Positions 17,047 through 25,439 are shown, numbered from the stretch's first letter. The stretch: 64,000 nucleotides of DNA from Pontibacter chinhatensis (GCF_900113285.1 NZ_FOOT01000001.1:558001-622000); one strand, 5' to 3'. The notes: generated from the sequence alone by a model not told the origin. Numbers and translations are program-made.

Positions 17047-17130
17047 ATACTTCCGGAAAGTATAAACCTAACTAAAAGTATGCTTGCAGCCGTACAAGGC
17101 ACCAAATACTTTACCACATACTATTTGCCT

Positions 17131-18792
17131 ATGCACCCTACCATGACCCAAGAACTCTGGTATAAGAATGCCATCATCTATAGCCTGGACCTGGAGACAT
17201 TTATGGACTACAACGGCGACGGTGTAGGCGACTTTCAGGGGTTGGCCCGCCGCCTGGATTACCTGCATGCCCTAGGCGTGGACACGCTCTGGCTGGCACC
17301 GTTTCAACCCACACCCAACCAGGACAACGGATATGACATCAAGGATTACTACGGAGTGGATCCGCGGCACGGCTCCTCGGGCAACTTTGTGGAGTTCATG
17401 CACCAGGCCAACAAGCGAGGCATGAAGGTGATCATCGATTTAGTGGCTAACCATACTTCCATCGAGCACCCCTGGTTTCAGGATGCACGCAGCAGCAAAG
17501 ACGCCAAGCACCGCGACTGGTACGTGTGGTCAGAGGAAAAACCAGAAGACTGGGACGAGGGCATGGTATTTCCGGGCGTGCAGAAATCCACCTGGACTTA
17601 TGACAATAAAGCAAAGGCCTACTACCACCACCGCTTCTATAAATTTCAGCCGGACCTGAACATGGATAACCCGGAGGTACGCGCCGAGATAAATCGGATC
17701 ATAGGCTTCTGGCTGGAGTTGGGTGTAGCCGGATTCCGGGTGGATGCCGTGCCGTTTATGCTCGAGTCGCACCAGGGTGGCAAGCAGAATCCAAAGTATA
17801 ACTTTGACTACCTGCGTGATTTGCGTCGTTTTCTGCAGTGGCGCAAGGGCGATGCCGTGCTGCTGGGTGAGGCCAATGTGTTGCCCAAAGAGAGCAAGGA
17901 ATACTTCGGCTATGAGGGCAGCGGCATTCACCTCATGTTTAATTTCTACGTGAACCAGTACATGTTCTATGCCCTGGCCACCGCCGATATTGAGCCGCTG
18001 AAAGAGGCATTGGAGGCTACCCGCATCACCTTCCCCACCTCGCAATGGGCGCACTTTCTGCGCAACCACGACGAGCTGGATTTGGGCCGCCTTACCGAGG
18101 AGCAGCGCCAGAGAGTGTTTGACAGGTTTGGGCCGGAGGAGCACATGCAGCTCTACCACCGGGGCATTCGCCGGCGCCTCTCCCCTATGCTCGGCAACCG
18201 GCAGCAGACTGAGTTAGCCTACAGTCTGATGTTCTCCCTGCCGGGCACGCCCGTTATCCGATACGGCGATGAGATTGGGATGGGAGACAACCTGGAGTTG
18301 AAGGAACGCGACGCCGTGCGCACCCCCATGCAATGGTCGGGCGACAAGCAGGCAGGTTTTTCGGAGGCTGACAAACTGGTGCATCCTGTCATTGAGGAAG
18401 GCCCATACGCTTACCATCATGTCAATGTAGAGACGCAGCGCCGCACCCCCGACTCCCTGCTGAATTGGATGACGACCATGATCCGGCTGCGCCACGAATG
18501 CACAGAAATAGGTTGGGGCGATTGGAAGCTCCTGGAAACAGGAAACAAGTATATACTGGGCATGCACTACAGCTGGCAGGATAGCTCTTTACTTATTTTC
18601 CATAACTTTGATGAAAAGGCGCATGAGGCAATACTGGACCAGAAGGAGCACAAAGAACACCGCCTGATAGACCTGATGAGAAACGTAGAGAGCCATGCCG
18701 ATGAAAAGGGCAGGCACTGCATCACCCTGGAGGCTTATGGCTACCGCTGGTTCCGCACAGCCGACCTGAGCCACCTTCTGCAGAAAGGGTAA
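17131..18792 (+). CDS. GH13 alpha-amylase-family enzyme, trehalose-synthase-like
   Basis: A 553-residue cytosolic (beta/alpha)8 enzyme. The N-terminus ELWYKNAIIYSLDLETFMDYNGDGVGDFQ, DTLWLAPF at 51-58, and KHRDWYVWSEEKPED resemble maltose alpha-D-glucosyltransferases (TreS) and their relatives. Catalytic residues are Asp205 in GFRVDAVPF, Glu247 in LLGEAN and Asp314 in LRNHDELDL, with VANHTS at 105-110. The C-terminal beta domain starts near 440. TreS turns maltose into trehalose; related GH13 members hydrolyse other alpha-glucans, so the exact reaction is open. ATG at 17131 or 17143 suits the conserved N-terminus; an open frame to 17080 is unlikely. Confidence 0.85.
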   Translation: MHPTMTQELWYKNAIIYSLDLETFMDYNGDGVGDFQGLARRLDYLHALGVDTLWLAPFQPTPNQDNGYDIKDYYGVDPRHGSSGNFVEFMHQANKRGMKVIIDLVANHTSIEHPWFQDARSSKDAKHRDWYVWSEEKPEDWDEGMVFPGVQKSTWTYDNKAKAYYHHRFYKFQPDLNMDNPEVRAEINRIIGFWLELGVAGFRVDAVPFMLESHQGGKQNPKYNFDYLRDLRRFLQWRKGDAVLLGEANVLPKESKEYFGYEGSGIHLMFNFYVNQYMFYALATADIEPLKEALEATRITFPTSQWAHFLRNHDELDLGRLTEEQRQRVFDRFGPEEHMQLYHRGIRRRLSPMLGNRQQTELAYSLMFSLPGTPVIRYGDEIGMGDNLELKERDAVRTPMQWSGDKQAGFSEADKLVHPVIEEGPYAYHHVNVETQRRTPDSLLNWMTTMIRLRHECTEIGWGDWKLLETGNKYILGMHYSWQDSSLLIFHNFDEKAHEAILDQKEHKEHRLIDLMRNVESHADEKGRHCITLEAYGYRWFRTADLSHLLQKG

Positions 18793-18836
18793 GCTGAAGC
18801 AAAGTATAAACTAGCAGGCCAAGCAACAGACAAACT

Positions 18837-19352
18837 ATGAGCAGAGCATTTGTAAAGGAAGACGACGCCGGAGAACCGCCTATTGTGCCACCACGCGCTG
18901 CGCTGCCTCCCGGCGTAACCAATTATGTGACCCCAACCGGGCTAGAGCTGCTACGGACAGAGCTAACTGAACTAGAGGCAGCCCGCACAAAAGCTGAAGG
19001 CAACCGCGAAGACGAGGCAAACCGCACCCGGCAACTAACCATCCTGAATGCCCAAATCAGTGCTCTGACTGAGCGACTGGCAAGTGCCCGCGTGATAGAT
19101 CCGGCCAATCAGCCCGATGGGGAGGTCAGGTTTGGCGCAACCGTAACGCTGAAAACAATCAAAGGTCCAAAGCCAGGAATGGTGCGTACATTCACCATCG
19201 TAGGGGTGGACGAGGCCGATGTGGCAGCAGGCAAAATAGCGTTCGTAGCCCCAATTGCCAAGGCGGTCATAGGTACCAAGGCTGGCGAAACAGCAACCCT
19301 GAAACTAGGAAGGAATGAGGAGCTCGTGGAGGTGGTGCGGGTTGTTTATTAA
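18837..19352 (+). CDS. GreA/GreB-family transcription factor
   Basis: A 171-residue protein with the two-domain Gre layout. An N-terminal extension MSRAFVKEDDAGEPPIVPPR, usual in GreB-like proteins, is followed by a coiled coil (YVTPTGLELLRTELTELEAAR to LASARVIDP). The C-terminal FKBP-like domain comes last (VRFGATVTLKTIKGPKPGMVRTFTIVGVDEADVAAGKIAFVAPIAKAVIGTKAGETATL). Gre factors enter the RNA polymerase secondary channel and stimulate cleavage of backtracked RNA. In this variant the acidic tip residues between the helices are not the standard ones (EGNREDEANR), so it may be a Gre-like regulator. It follows the GH13 gene by 44 bases and may be co-transcribed. Confidence 0.88.
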   Translation: MSRAFVKEDDAGEPPIVPPRAALPPGVTNYVTPTGLELLRTELTELEAARTKAEGNREDEANRTRQLTILNAQISALTERLASARVIDPANQPDGEVRFGATVTLKTIKGPKPGMVRTFTIVGVDEADVAAGKIAFVAPIAKAVIGTKAGETATLKLGRNEELVEVVRVVY

Positions 19353-19432
19353 CAGGGGTTATGTTCTGCTGATTGCAAGCGCTTTTATACTTTGAGACCG
19401 CGCCACTCCCCCCTCATTCCTGCACACGCTGT

Positions 19433-19588
19433 TCCGGACATCCTTGTCCGGACCTAATCCTGTTGCGGACTTCCAAGTCCGCGTAAATTATGCTTCCATA
19501 CTTGCCGGCTTATACTTTCATCGCAATCCCACCGCTGGCGCGGGCTTGTAACTCGTGCCTACCTATGATGTTGGGTTTGCAACCCAAC
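19433..19588. repeat. Series of short perfect hairpins in a gene desert
   Basis: Three compact palindromes stand in line: TCCGGACATCCTTGTCCGGA at 19433-19452, GCGGACTTCCAAGTCCGC at 19465-19482, and GTTGGGTTTGCAACCCAAC at 19570-19588. A looser one (GGCGCGGGCTTGTAACTCG...) is near 19537-19559. All share a 'gg(a/t)' arm around a TT..AA centre. No open frame is credible here. They lie between the Gre-like gene and composite repeat copy D. Confidence 0.6.
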
Positions 19589-19639
19589 TGGCTTGGGAAG
19601 CCATACTTTTATACTTTGGCTATACTTCTATACTTGCCG

Positions 19640-20225
19640 TTTTGTACTTCCTTGAGTTACTGCTTCCTGCAGCCGGAGCCAAGCTACCCTTATTAGCCAC
19701 CGTTCATCCTCTAGTTCCCACCAACCTATTGTTCCATCTCTGACATCGGAGCCCTCAAGGCCGGGAGGCCTCGTCTTGGGGGTAGGGGCCCTCGATAAGG
19801 GCATCGCGCTGTGTTCCCTCCTTGCCTCGCTCGTGCTCGGCATGCCCTTGACGGGCACCGGATCTCACAAGGCGCTCAACCCAAAGGCTGGGATAAGGTC
19901 GATAGCCACGGCCTTTGCTATGCAACAAGTTTAAACTGTCCCCTTGAGGGGACTACAGGGGTGTAAAGCCAGTGGTAAAATTTTTCGCTAAAAGTAAACA
20001 CCCCTATGGTCCCCTCAAGGGGACAGTTTCTGTAGAATTTAACAGTCAAAGTTCCCCTTAGAAGGGGGCGGGGGGTGATAATCGACTGCTAGGTTTATAC
20101 AGGTAGGGACAGGCCGCGACCTGTCCGTGTGAGGACTTAGTTATGAAACTTATACTTCAGCAAACGTAGTGACAGGCTCCCCGCCTTAGACAAGGAAGGG
20201 CTAGGGGTGGTTGAACCCGGTATTG
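19640..20225 (-). repeat. Composite dispersed intergenic repeat, copy D (inverted)
   Basis: Shared blocks in reverse sense are 'actgcttcctgcagc', 'gttcatcctctagttcccac', 'aggccgggaggcctcg', 'ggcgctcaacccaaaggctg', 'gccgcgacctgtcc', 'cttatacttcagc' and 'ggctccccgccttagacaag'. Between the two halves a 97-bp inverted-repeat element (19933-20029) takes the place held by the TGTCATCTCGA element in copies A and B. No gene is seen from 19353 to 20333. Confidence 0.85.
19933..20029. repeat. Inverted-repeat element with AAACTGTCCCCTTGAGGGGAC ends (97 bp)
   Basis: The left arm 'aaactgtccccttgagggga' and the right arm 'tcccctcaaggggacagttt' are perfect inverses. The next bases, ACAGGGGTGT and ACACCCCTAT, continue the pairing almost fully. 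The centre is AT-rich (aaaatttttcgctaaaagtaa). Half of this element appears alone at 8487-8515. It looks like a small non-autonomous element. Confidence 0.65.
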
Positions 20226-20333
20226 CAGAAACCCTACGTTCAGGAGATGAACATTCGATGCTTGTCAGCGCAAAATTAAGGCCACGGGCACAAGTATAAA
20301 CCCAGCGTCCAGCCACTATAGCACTACAACGAC

Positions 20334-20798
20334 TCAGCTCGAATGATCGGCAATGACTCTCCAGCCTTCGGGGAATTTCCGGAAGATAACAGAGAAGTGG
20401 CCCTCCAAATCACCCTTCTCGGCATCACGCTGCAGGTGCCATTTTCCTACCACCAGCATCGTCTCCGGCGATAATTGGCGAAACTCCTTCAGGTCGAAGG
20501 CGAGCTTGCCCATGGCCGACACATCGGGATAGCCGCGTTTGTAGTTGTCCAGGGTTTGCTGCCAGCCGTAAGTTAGGCCCCGCGAGCCGATAAACAGCAG
20601 CGAATCGGATTTCCAGTAGCCTTGCATGTAGCATTCCAGGTCGCCGGCGCTCCAGCAGGCGGCCTGCTCCTCCAGTACTTGGCGCACCGCTGCTGCATCG
20701 ATATCCTGGGTAGTGGCAACCTCTGTACGCTGGCTTGGCTGGCAGGCACTTATACTTAGCATGCCCAGGGCCAGCAGGGTGTAAAGCTTATTTTTCAT
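20334..20798 (-). CDS. SnoaL/DUF4440-like (NTF2 fold) lipoprotein
   Basis: A 154-residue protein with a lipoprotein signal (MKNKLYTLLALGMLSISAC, Cys19). The mature part has the cone-shaped NTF2-like pattern: a helix with VRQVLEEQAACWSAGDLECYMQGYW, then SDSLLFIGSRGLTYGWQQTLDNYKRGYP, and strands TMLVVGKWHLQ, GHFSVIFRKFPEGWRVIADHSS. DUF4440 proteins of this kind are mostly uncharacterised. The start overlaps the end of mtgA by 11 bases, so the two are probably translationally coupled and transcribed together. A role at the cell envelope is inferred from this and the lipid anchor. Confidence 0.85.
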   Translation of the reverse strand: MKNKLYTLLALGMLSISACQPSQRTEVATTQDIDAAAVRQVLEEQAACWSAGDLECYMQGYWKSDSLLFIGSRGLTYGWQQTLDNYKRGYPDVSAMGKLAFDLKEFRQLSPETMLVVGKWHLQRDAEKGDLEGHFSVIFRKFPEGWRVIADHSS

Positions 20799-21522
20799 CT
20801 TTTGCGGGTAAAATTTCCAGGATATAGGTGGTGCCCCCTAGGCGGCCCATCGCACGGGCAATCCAGACACGGCGTGACAAAACGTAACCTGATGGCCTTC
20901 TGGCGGAGTACTTCACCGGGTTGGGCAGTACGGCTGCCAGCAACGACGCCTCCCAGCGACCAACCTCGCTGGCCGGCTTTTTAAAGTATGCCTGTGAGGC
21001 CGCCTCCACCCCAAAAACGCCATCTCCCATCTCGGCAATGTTCAGGTATACTTCCAGGATGCGCTGCTTACCCCACAGCACCTCGATTAATACGGTAAAA
21101 TATGCCTCCACAGCCTTACGCAGGTAGCTGCGCCCATGCCAGAGAAAAACGTTCTTGGCCACCTGCTGGCTGATAGTACTGCCGCCGCGTACCTTTCCCC
21201 CCTTTTGGTTTCGCTCAAAGGCATCCGAGATGGCATCAAAATCGAACCCATTGTGTTCCAGAAACTTCTGATCCTCGGAAGCGACCACGGCCAGCGGCAA
21301 CTGCGGCGACATCTCCTCCAGTGATACGAATTTATACTTTATACTTGGGTCGTCTTTGCCGGTAGTTCCCGCCTCACCGCGGCGCTTGAGCATGTGCAAG
21401 GTGGCCGGCGGCGCTACCCAGCGGTACACCAGCACCCACGCCACGCTTATCAGGAAAAGGCTGAGTATGAGTTTCACGAAAAGCAGCTTCAGCTGCCGAA
21501 GCCCCAGTCTGTTTTTAGCCAT
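20788..21522 (-). CDS. mtgA: Monofunctional peptidoglycan glycosyltransferase MtgA
   Basis: It polymerises lipid II into glycan strands at the inner membrane (GT51). In the 244-residue protein an N-terminal TM segment spans about residues 12-34 (KLLFVKLILSLFLISVAWVLV). The GT51 motifs follow: VVASEDQKFLEHNGFDFDAI with catalytic Glu83, GGSTISQQVAKNVFLWHGRS at 113-132, RKAVEAYFTVLIEVLWGKQRILEVYLNIAE, and GVEAASQAYF. There is no transpeptidase domain, as expected for the monofunctional type. It is followed, with overlap, by the NTF2-like lipoprotein gene. A -7 box is at 21546-21553. Confidence 0.95.
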   Translation of the reverse strand: MAKNRLGLRQLKLLFVKLILSLFLISVAWVLVYRWVAPPATLHMLKRRGEAGTTGKDDPSIKYKFVSLEEMSPQLPLAVVASEDQKFLEHNGFDFDAISDAFERNQKGGKVRGGSTISQQVAKNVFLWHGRSYLRKAVEAYFTVLIEVLWGKQRILEVYLNIAEMGDGVFGVEAASQAYFKKPASEVGRWEASLLAAVLPNPVKYSARRPSGYVLSRRVWIARAMGRLGGTTYILEILPAKDEK

Positions 21523-21545
21523 TCAGGTGCAAAATTTAATGCCCG

Positions 21546-21553
21546 CAAAGGTA
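21546..21553 (-). promoter_or_regulatory. Bacteroidota -7 box for mtgA
   Basis: On the - strand TACCTTTG matches TAnnTTTG, 23 bases before the mtgA start. A -33 element is not clear. Confidence 0.5.
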
Positions 21554-21662
21554 AGGAGTTTGCCATATTTTCCTACTCCCGCCAACGTAAGCCGGGCCTG
21601 GCGCGTAGGCTAAGATCAGATACCCATCGAATTCCGAGCCATCAAGAATAAAATCACTACCT

Positions 21663-22304
21663 ATGTCCGACACGAAGTACCTGCCGATGTTTCCGCTCAA
21701 TATCGTCGTTTTCCCGAATGAAAAACTCAACCTGCACATATTTGAACCCCGTTACAAGCAGCTTGTGCTCGATTGCGTGGAGAATGAAAAGACCTTCGGC
21801 ATCCCTACCTACATCCAGGGCGGCGTGGGCGTGTACGGCACGGAGGTGGAGATTCTGAACATCGAGAAAAAGTATGACAACGGAGAAATGGACATCCGCA
21901 CCAGGGGGCTTCATATCTTCAAGATCCGTAACTTTGACAAAATGGCACCGGGTAGGCTGTATGCCGGTGGCGAGGTGGAGATGCTGCAGAACGGCACCGA
22001 GGAAGACATAGTAACCAAGGTAAAAATAAGGGAACTGCTCGAGCAGCTGTATGAAACCCTGGGGCTGGGAAATTTATACCTGGAGCTACCGGAGGACTTC
22101 ACCAGTTACGACATTGGGCACCAGTTGGGCCTAAACCTGGAGCAGGAGTACGCGCTGCTGCAGCTGGACAGCGAAGCAGACCGGCAGGAGCTGATACTGC
22201 TTCACCTGCAGCACATCATGCCCCTGCTGCTCGAAACCGAAAAGCTGAAGGAGCGGGTGCGGCTGAACGGGCACTTTAAAAACCTGACGCCTCCAAATTT
22301 TTAG
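21663..22304 (+). CDS. LON peptidase substrate-binding-domain protein
   Basis: A 213-residue protein made only of the Lon N-terminal (LAN/PUA-like) domain. The signature is YLPMFPLNIVVFPNEKLNLHIFEPRYKQLVLDCVE at the N-terminus, KTFGIPTYI, and GVYGTEVEILNIEKKYDNGEMDIRTRG. The C-terminal half is helical (LLEQLYETLGLG; RQELILLHLQHIMPLLLETEKLKER). There is no AAA+ or protease domain, so it is a stand-alone relative; the function is unknown. The metallophosphoesterase gene starts 23 bases after its stop and is probably in the same operon. Confidence 0.9.
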   Translation: MSDTKYLPMFPLNIVVFPNEKLNLHIFEPRYKQLVLDCVENEKTFGIPTYIQGGVGVYGTEVEILNIEKKYDNGEMDIRTRGLHIFKIRNFDKMAPGRLYAGGEVEMLQNGTEEDIVTKVKIRELLEQLYETLGLGNLYLELPEDFTSYDIGHQLGLNLEQEYALLQLDSEADRQELILLHLQHIMPLLLETEKLKERVRLNGHFKNLTPPNF

Positions 22305-22327
22305 ATTACCTGCGCTGTTTATACTTT

Positions 22328-23509
22328 ATGCTGGTATACTTTCTAATCATAGTTCCGGTACTGGCGCTTTCGTTTATGGCCTTCAGCTATTGGCAGGAAC
22401 GGGCATACAGGCGCAAGCCTTTTTACAGGCTGTCGGACGTGGGTTGGCAGCGGCATGTCCCGCCTCCGGACGCGGAACTGCTGCACTCCGTGGCGTTGCT
22501 GGGCGATATTGGCGCTGTTGCGACCGACGGTACCGACCCGGTAATGCGCATGGTGCAGCATTGGCAGCAGCAGGCGGGCGAAAAGGGAACGATGGTCTTC
22601 CTGGGCGACAACATCTACCCCATCGGCTTGCCTGAGGTGGGCAACCGCCACCGCGACACCGCCGAAGCAAGGCTCAATACGCTGCTCCAAAGTATAAAAA
22701 GCTATCCCGGCCAGGGCATTTTCCTAGGCGGCAACCACGACTGGCTGAAAGGGCGCGAGGGTGGCCATGAGCAGCTGCTGCGCCAGGAGCGGTATGTGCT
22801 GGAGCACCTGCAACAGCCCAACAGCTACCTCCCCCCCAACGGTTGCCCGGGCCCCTCCTGCCTGCAGCTGGCCGAAGGGTTGCTCTTGGTAGTGATTAAC
22901 ACGCAGTGGTTTGTGCAGCGTGGGTTTAAGCCGCTTGGCAGCAAGTATGGCTGCCCCTACTCCGATATCGAAGAGTTTTTCCTGAGCCTGAACAAGCTAC
23001 TTAAGCGCAATACCCACCAGCGGGTGCTCATCGTGGGGCATCACCCATTGTACAGCAACGCCCTGCACGGAGGCAAGTTTACCATCAAGCAGCACCTGTT
23101 TCCGCTCACGGCCCTGCACAAGCGCTTCCTGATTCCGCTTCCCATTTTTGGCTCGGTGTACCCCTTTTACCGGAAGATGTTCGGCGCTTACGAGGACATG
23201 TCGCACCGCAAGTATAAAAAGATGCGCAAGCGCCTGCTCCGCATCTTTCATAAGTTCGACAACCTGATTTACGTGGGGGGCCACGACCACAACCTGCAGC
23301 ATTTCGAGGTGCAGGGAAACCACTACATCGTGAGCGGCTCGGGCAGCAAACTGGCCTTCGTGAAAAAAGGAGGCCGGGCCACCTTCGCGGTAGAGGCGCT
23401 GGGCTATTTTGTAATCAACTACTACAGCAACGGGCAGGTATGGATGGAATGCCGTATTACGTCAGACACTTCGGAAACTGGTCTGCTAGTGTTCCGAAAG
23501 CGAGTATAA
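22328..23509 (+). CDS. Calcineurin-like metallophosphoesterase, membrane-anchored
   Basis: A 393-residue protein with one N-terminal hydrophobic segment (MLVYFLIIVPVLALSFMAFS). The phosphoesterase motifs are GD in LLGDIGA, GDN in MVFLGDNIYPIG, GNHDW in FLGGNHDWLKG, the His in VLIVGHHPLYS, and GHDH in YVGGHDHNLQH. The order and spacing are those of the superfamily. A purple-acid-phosphatase-like role is possible, but the substrate is not known. The active site probably faces the periplasm because of the N-terminal anchor, which is inference. It lies 23 bases after the Lon-domain gene. The convergent gap behind it is packed with AAGTATA motifs. Confidence 0.9.
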   Translation: MLVYFLIIVPVLALSFMAFSYWQERAYRRKPFYRLSDVGWQRHVPPPDAELLHSVALLGDIGAVATDGTDPVMRMVQHWQQQAGEKGTMVFLGDNIYPIGLPEVGNRHRDTAEARLNTLLQSIKSYPGQGIFLGGNHDWLKGREGGHEQLLRQERYVLEHLQQPNSYLPPNGCPGPSCLQLAEGLLLVVINTQWFVQRGFKPLGSKYGCPYSDIEEFFLSLNKLLKRNTHQRVLIVGHHPLYSNALHGGKFTIKQHLFPLTALHKRFLIPLPIFGSVYPFYRKMFGAYEDMSHRKYKKMRKRLLRIFHKFDNLIYVGGHDHNLQHFEVQGNHYIVSGSGSKLAFVKKGGRATFAVEALGYFVINYYSNGQVWMECRITSDTSETGLLVFRKRV

Positions 23510-23645
23510 AAGTATAAATGACCGGGGAAATATCTACGCTACGCGCATACCCAGTTTTTATACTCTCAGTTCCAATCTTCTGAAGTATAAAGCCATACTT
23601 TAAAGTATAGAACATACCGGCTTATACTTTGCTACCTGTTTTCAG
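23500..23645. repeat. Cluster of AAGTATA/TATACTT motifs in a convergent gap
   Basis: Within 145 bases there are copies at about 23510, 23583, 23602 and 23622 and near-copies (GAGTATAAAA, CATACTTTAAAG). 'catactttaaagtat' is an inverted pair. No classic T-run terminator is visible between the two convergent genes, so the motif array itself may mark the transcript ends. Confidence 0.6.
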
Positions 23646-23651
23646 GCCTTC

Positions 23652-24563
23652 CTATTGGTTTGTGTCAGGTATAGGAAGTATAACCTTAAGGCTTTTGGCG
23701 TGCATCTCCACCTCTATCTTTTCTGCGGCTTCTACCGGCTCCCCGTCGATGTGCATCACTTCCTGGTCCAGGTTATAGATGGTGGCGCGCCTGCACTGTA
23801 TAATTTTGGTATACACGCTGCTGTCGATGCTGTCGGTATACAGCTTGTAAAGTATGCCCAAACTCGCAGCCTTCGGGAAAGGCTCTATGAGGCAAATCTC
23901 AAACCGGCCATCGTTTAGCACCCCATCCGGGTTAATGCTGGCGTTGGAGCCCCAGGCATTGGCGTTGGCCACAGTTACCATAAAAGCCTTCCCCTCAAAA
24001 TTTCCGTTTTCAGTCTCTATCTTGTATGATTTAGGCTCGTAGCCAAGGTATTCTTGTAAGGCAATCCAGACGTAGGAACCTGGGCCACGGGTATCGCCTT
24101 CGCAAAAACGCTCCACTACCAGCGCATTGAAGCCTAAATCGCTCAGGTGGATGGAAGGCATGCCGTTGAGGGTGATGGTATCGATGTTGCGCACCACGTG
24201 CGAATGGATAAGCTCGAGTGCCTCCTCGGTATCCTGCGGGATATCCAGATCTTTGGAGAGGCCGTTGCCGGAGCCAAGAGGGATGATGCCAAGTGGGGTG
24301 CCGGTACCAATCAGCAGGGCTCCCACGAGGCTGACGGTGCCATCGCCGCCAACCGCAAAGACCCCGTCATACTTGTTTTCCCCGAGCTGCTTTTTCAGGT
24401 TTTCGGCGTCATTCTCTCCGGTGGTGGTATAAATTTCATATCTTATCCCATGCTCCTGGCAAATGGCTTGGATATCCTCTTTCAGGTCGTCCTTCTCGAT
24501 GTCTCCTGCGATAGGGTTTAGCACGAAAAGCAGGTTATGGAGCTTCTGTTCGTCCTTTTTCAT
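23652..24563 (-). CDS. Diacylglycerol-kinase-family lipid kinase (YegS/LCB5 type)
   Basis: A 303-residue cytosolic or peripheral kinase. The nucleotide-binding signature FVLNPIAG is at 13-20, VFAVGGDGTVSLVG with GGDGT is at 72-76, and IPLGSGNGLSKDLDIP follows near 94-109. The C-terminal lobe has DLGFNALVVERF, WGSNASINPDGVLNDGRFEICLI and MHIDGEPVEAAEKIEVEM. The family phosphorylates diacylglycerol, sphingoid bases or related lipids; sphingolipids are common in Bacteroidota, so a sphingoid substrate is possible. There is no operon partner; the M48 gene on the same strand begins upstream, with 63 bases between. Confidence 0.92.
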   Translation of the reverse strand: MKKDEQKLHNLLFVLNPIAGDIEKDDLKEDIQAICQEHGIRYEIYTTTGENDAENLKKQLGENKYDGVFAVGGDGTVSLVGALLIGTGTPLGIIPLGSGNGLSKDLDIPQDTEEALELIHSHVVRNIDTITLNGMPSIHLSDLGFNALVVERFCEGDTRGPGSYVWIALQEYLGYEPKSYKIETENGNFEGKAFMVTVANANAWGSNASINPDGVLNDGRFEICLIEPFPKAASLGILYKLYTDSIDSSVYTKIIQCRRATIYNLDQEVMHIDGEPVEAAEKIEVEMHAKSLKVILPIPDTNQ

Positions 24564-24626
24564 ATAGTTTGCTGCTATACATTTTGCCTCTGTTAAGGCT
24601 TGTTGGTTAAGGGAAGTTATGGGGGC

Positions 24627-25439
24627 TTACTTGACAAGGTTATCCGGCACCCCGTTCGGGTACTCCTGCTGTATGGCCTCCTCTATCCGGGCAATCCGGT
24701 TGCCGGGGTTCGGGTGCGTCTGCATGAACTCCGGCCCTCCGCTAGCACCGCCACTGGCTTCCTGCAGAATCTCCATCACCCGCTTCATAGAATTGGGATC
24801 GTAGCCGGCTGCGCCCGTTAGCTGCACTGCCAGCGCATCCGACTCGAGCTCATCCTCGCGGCCATATCGCATGTTCATCAGTTGCCCTACCATGGCAGCC
24901 ACCACCGCGCCCGACCTGCTGGAGGGGTTGTCCGGGTCATACATGGCAATAGCTGCTGCGCCTGTCAGTCCTTGGGTCAGTTTTGCTTTGGCCAGTTGCT
25001 GTGCCGAGTGCCGCGCCACCACATGCCCTATCTCGTGCCCCAGCACCCCGGCCAGTTGCCCTTCCGACTCCAAACGCCGCAGCAGTCCCGCAGTGATAAA
25101 GATCTGCCCGCCGGGCAGGGCAAAGGCATTCACGGTCTGCTCATCGGCCAGCAGGTGGAAGTCGAATTTATAAGGTGTATCTCGTACGCGGGTATTTTGC
25201 ACAAGGCGCTGACCGATGGCTTTTACCTCCTGTGCCGCCTGCTGGTCCGGATGCAGACCGCCGTACTGCTCGGCCATCTGGGGTGCTGCCTGCAGACCAA
25301 GGGCAATTTCCTGCTCCACGGTCATGTCCACGCGCTGCTCCTCGCCTGTAAACTCATTTTCCTCCGAGCTGCACCAGTATGTCACCAACGACACCGCCGC
25401 AATCAGCAGGGCTACTATAAATTTTATGATCGCTTTCAT
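24627..25439 (-). CDS. M48 family metalloprotease (second copy)
   Basis: A 270-residue exported protein. The N-terminus MKAIIKFIVALLIAAVSLVTYWCSS is a membrane or lipoprotein signal with a possible lipid Cys23. The core has VNAFALPGGQIFITAGLL near 103-120, the zinc site HEIGH at 135-139, and the third ligand in GREDELESDALAVQLT. The end carries MQTHPNPGNRIARIEEAI. The whole layout parallels the protein at 14870-15703, so the two are paralogues or distinct members of the BepA/LoiP-like group. It probably shares a transcript with the lipid kinase gene 63 bases downstream. Confidence 0.93.
   Translation of the reverse strand: MKAIIKFIVALLIAAVSLVTYWCSSEENEFTGEEQRVDMTVEQEIALGLQAAPQMAEQYGGLHPDQQAAQEVKAIGQRLVQNTRVRDTPYKFDFHLLADEQTVNAFALPGGQIFITAGLLRRLESEGQLAGVLGHEIGHVVARHSAQQLAKAKLTQGLTGAAAIAMYDPDNPSSRSGAVVAAMVGQLMNMRYGREDELESDALAVQLTGAAGYDPNSMKRVMEILQEASGGASGGPEFMQTHPNPGNRIARIEEAIQQEYPNGVPDNLVK

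Noticed and set aside
19360..20330. tRNA or structured RNA gene in the hairpin-rich gap
   Set aside because: No cloverleaf with T-loop GTTCRANNC and CCA-acceptor pairing was found; the hairpins are simple.
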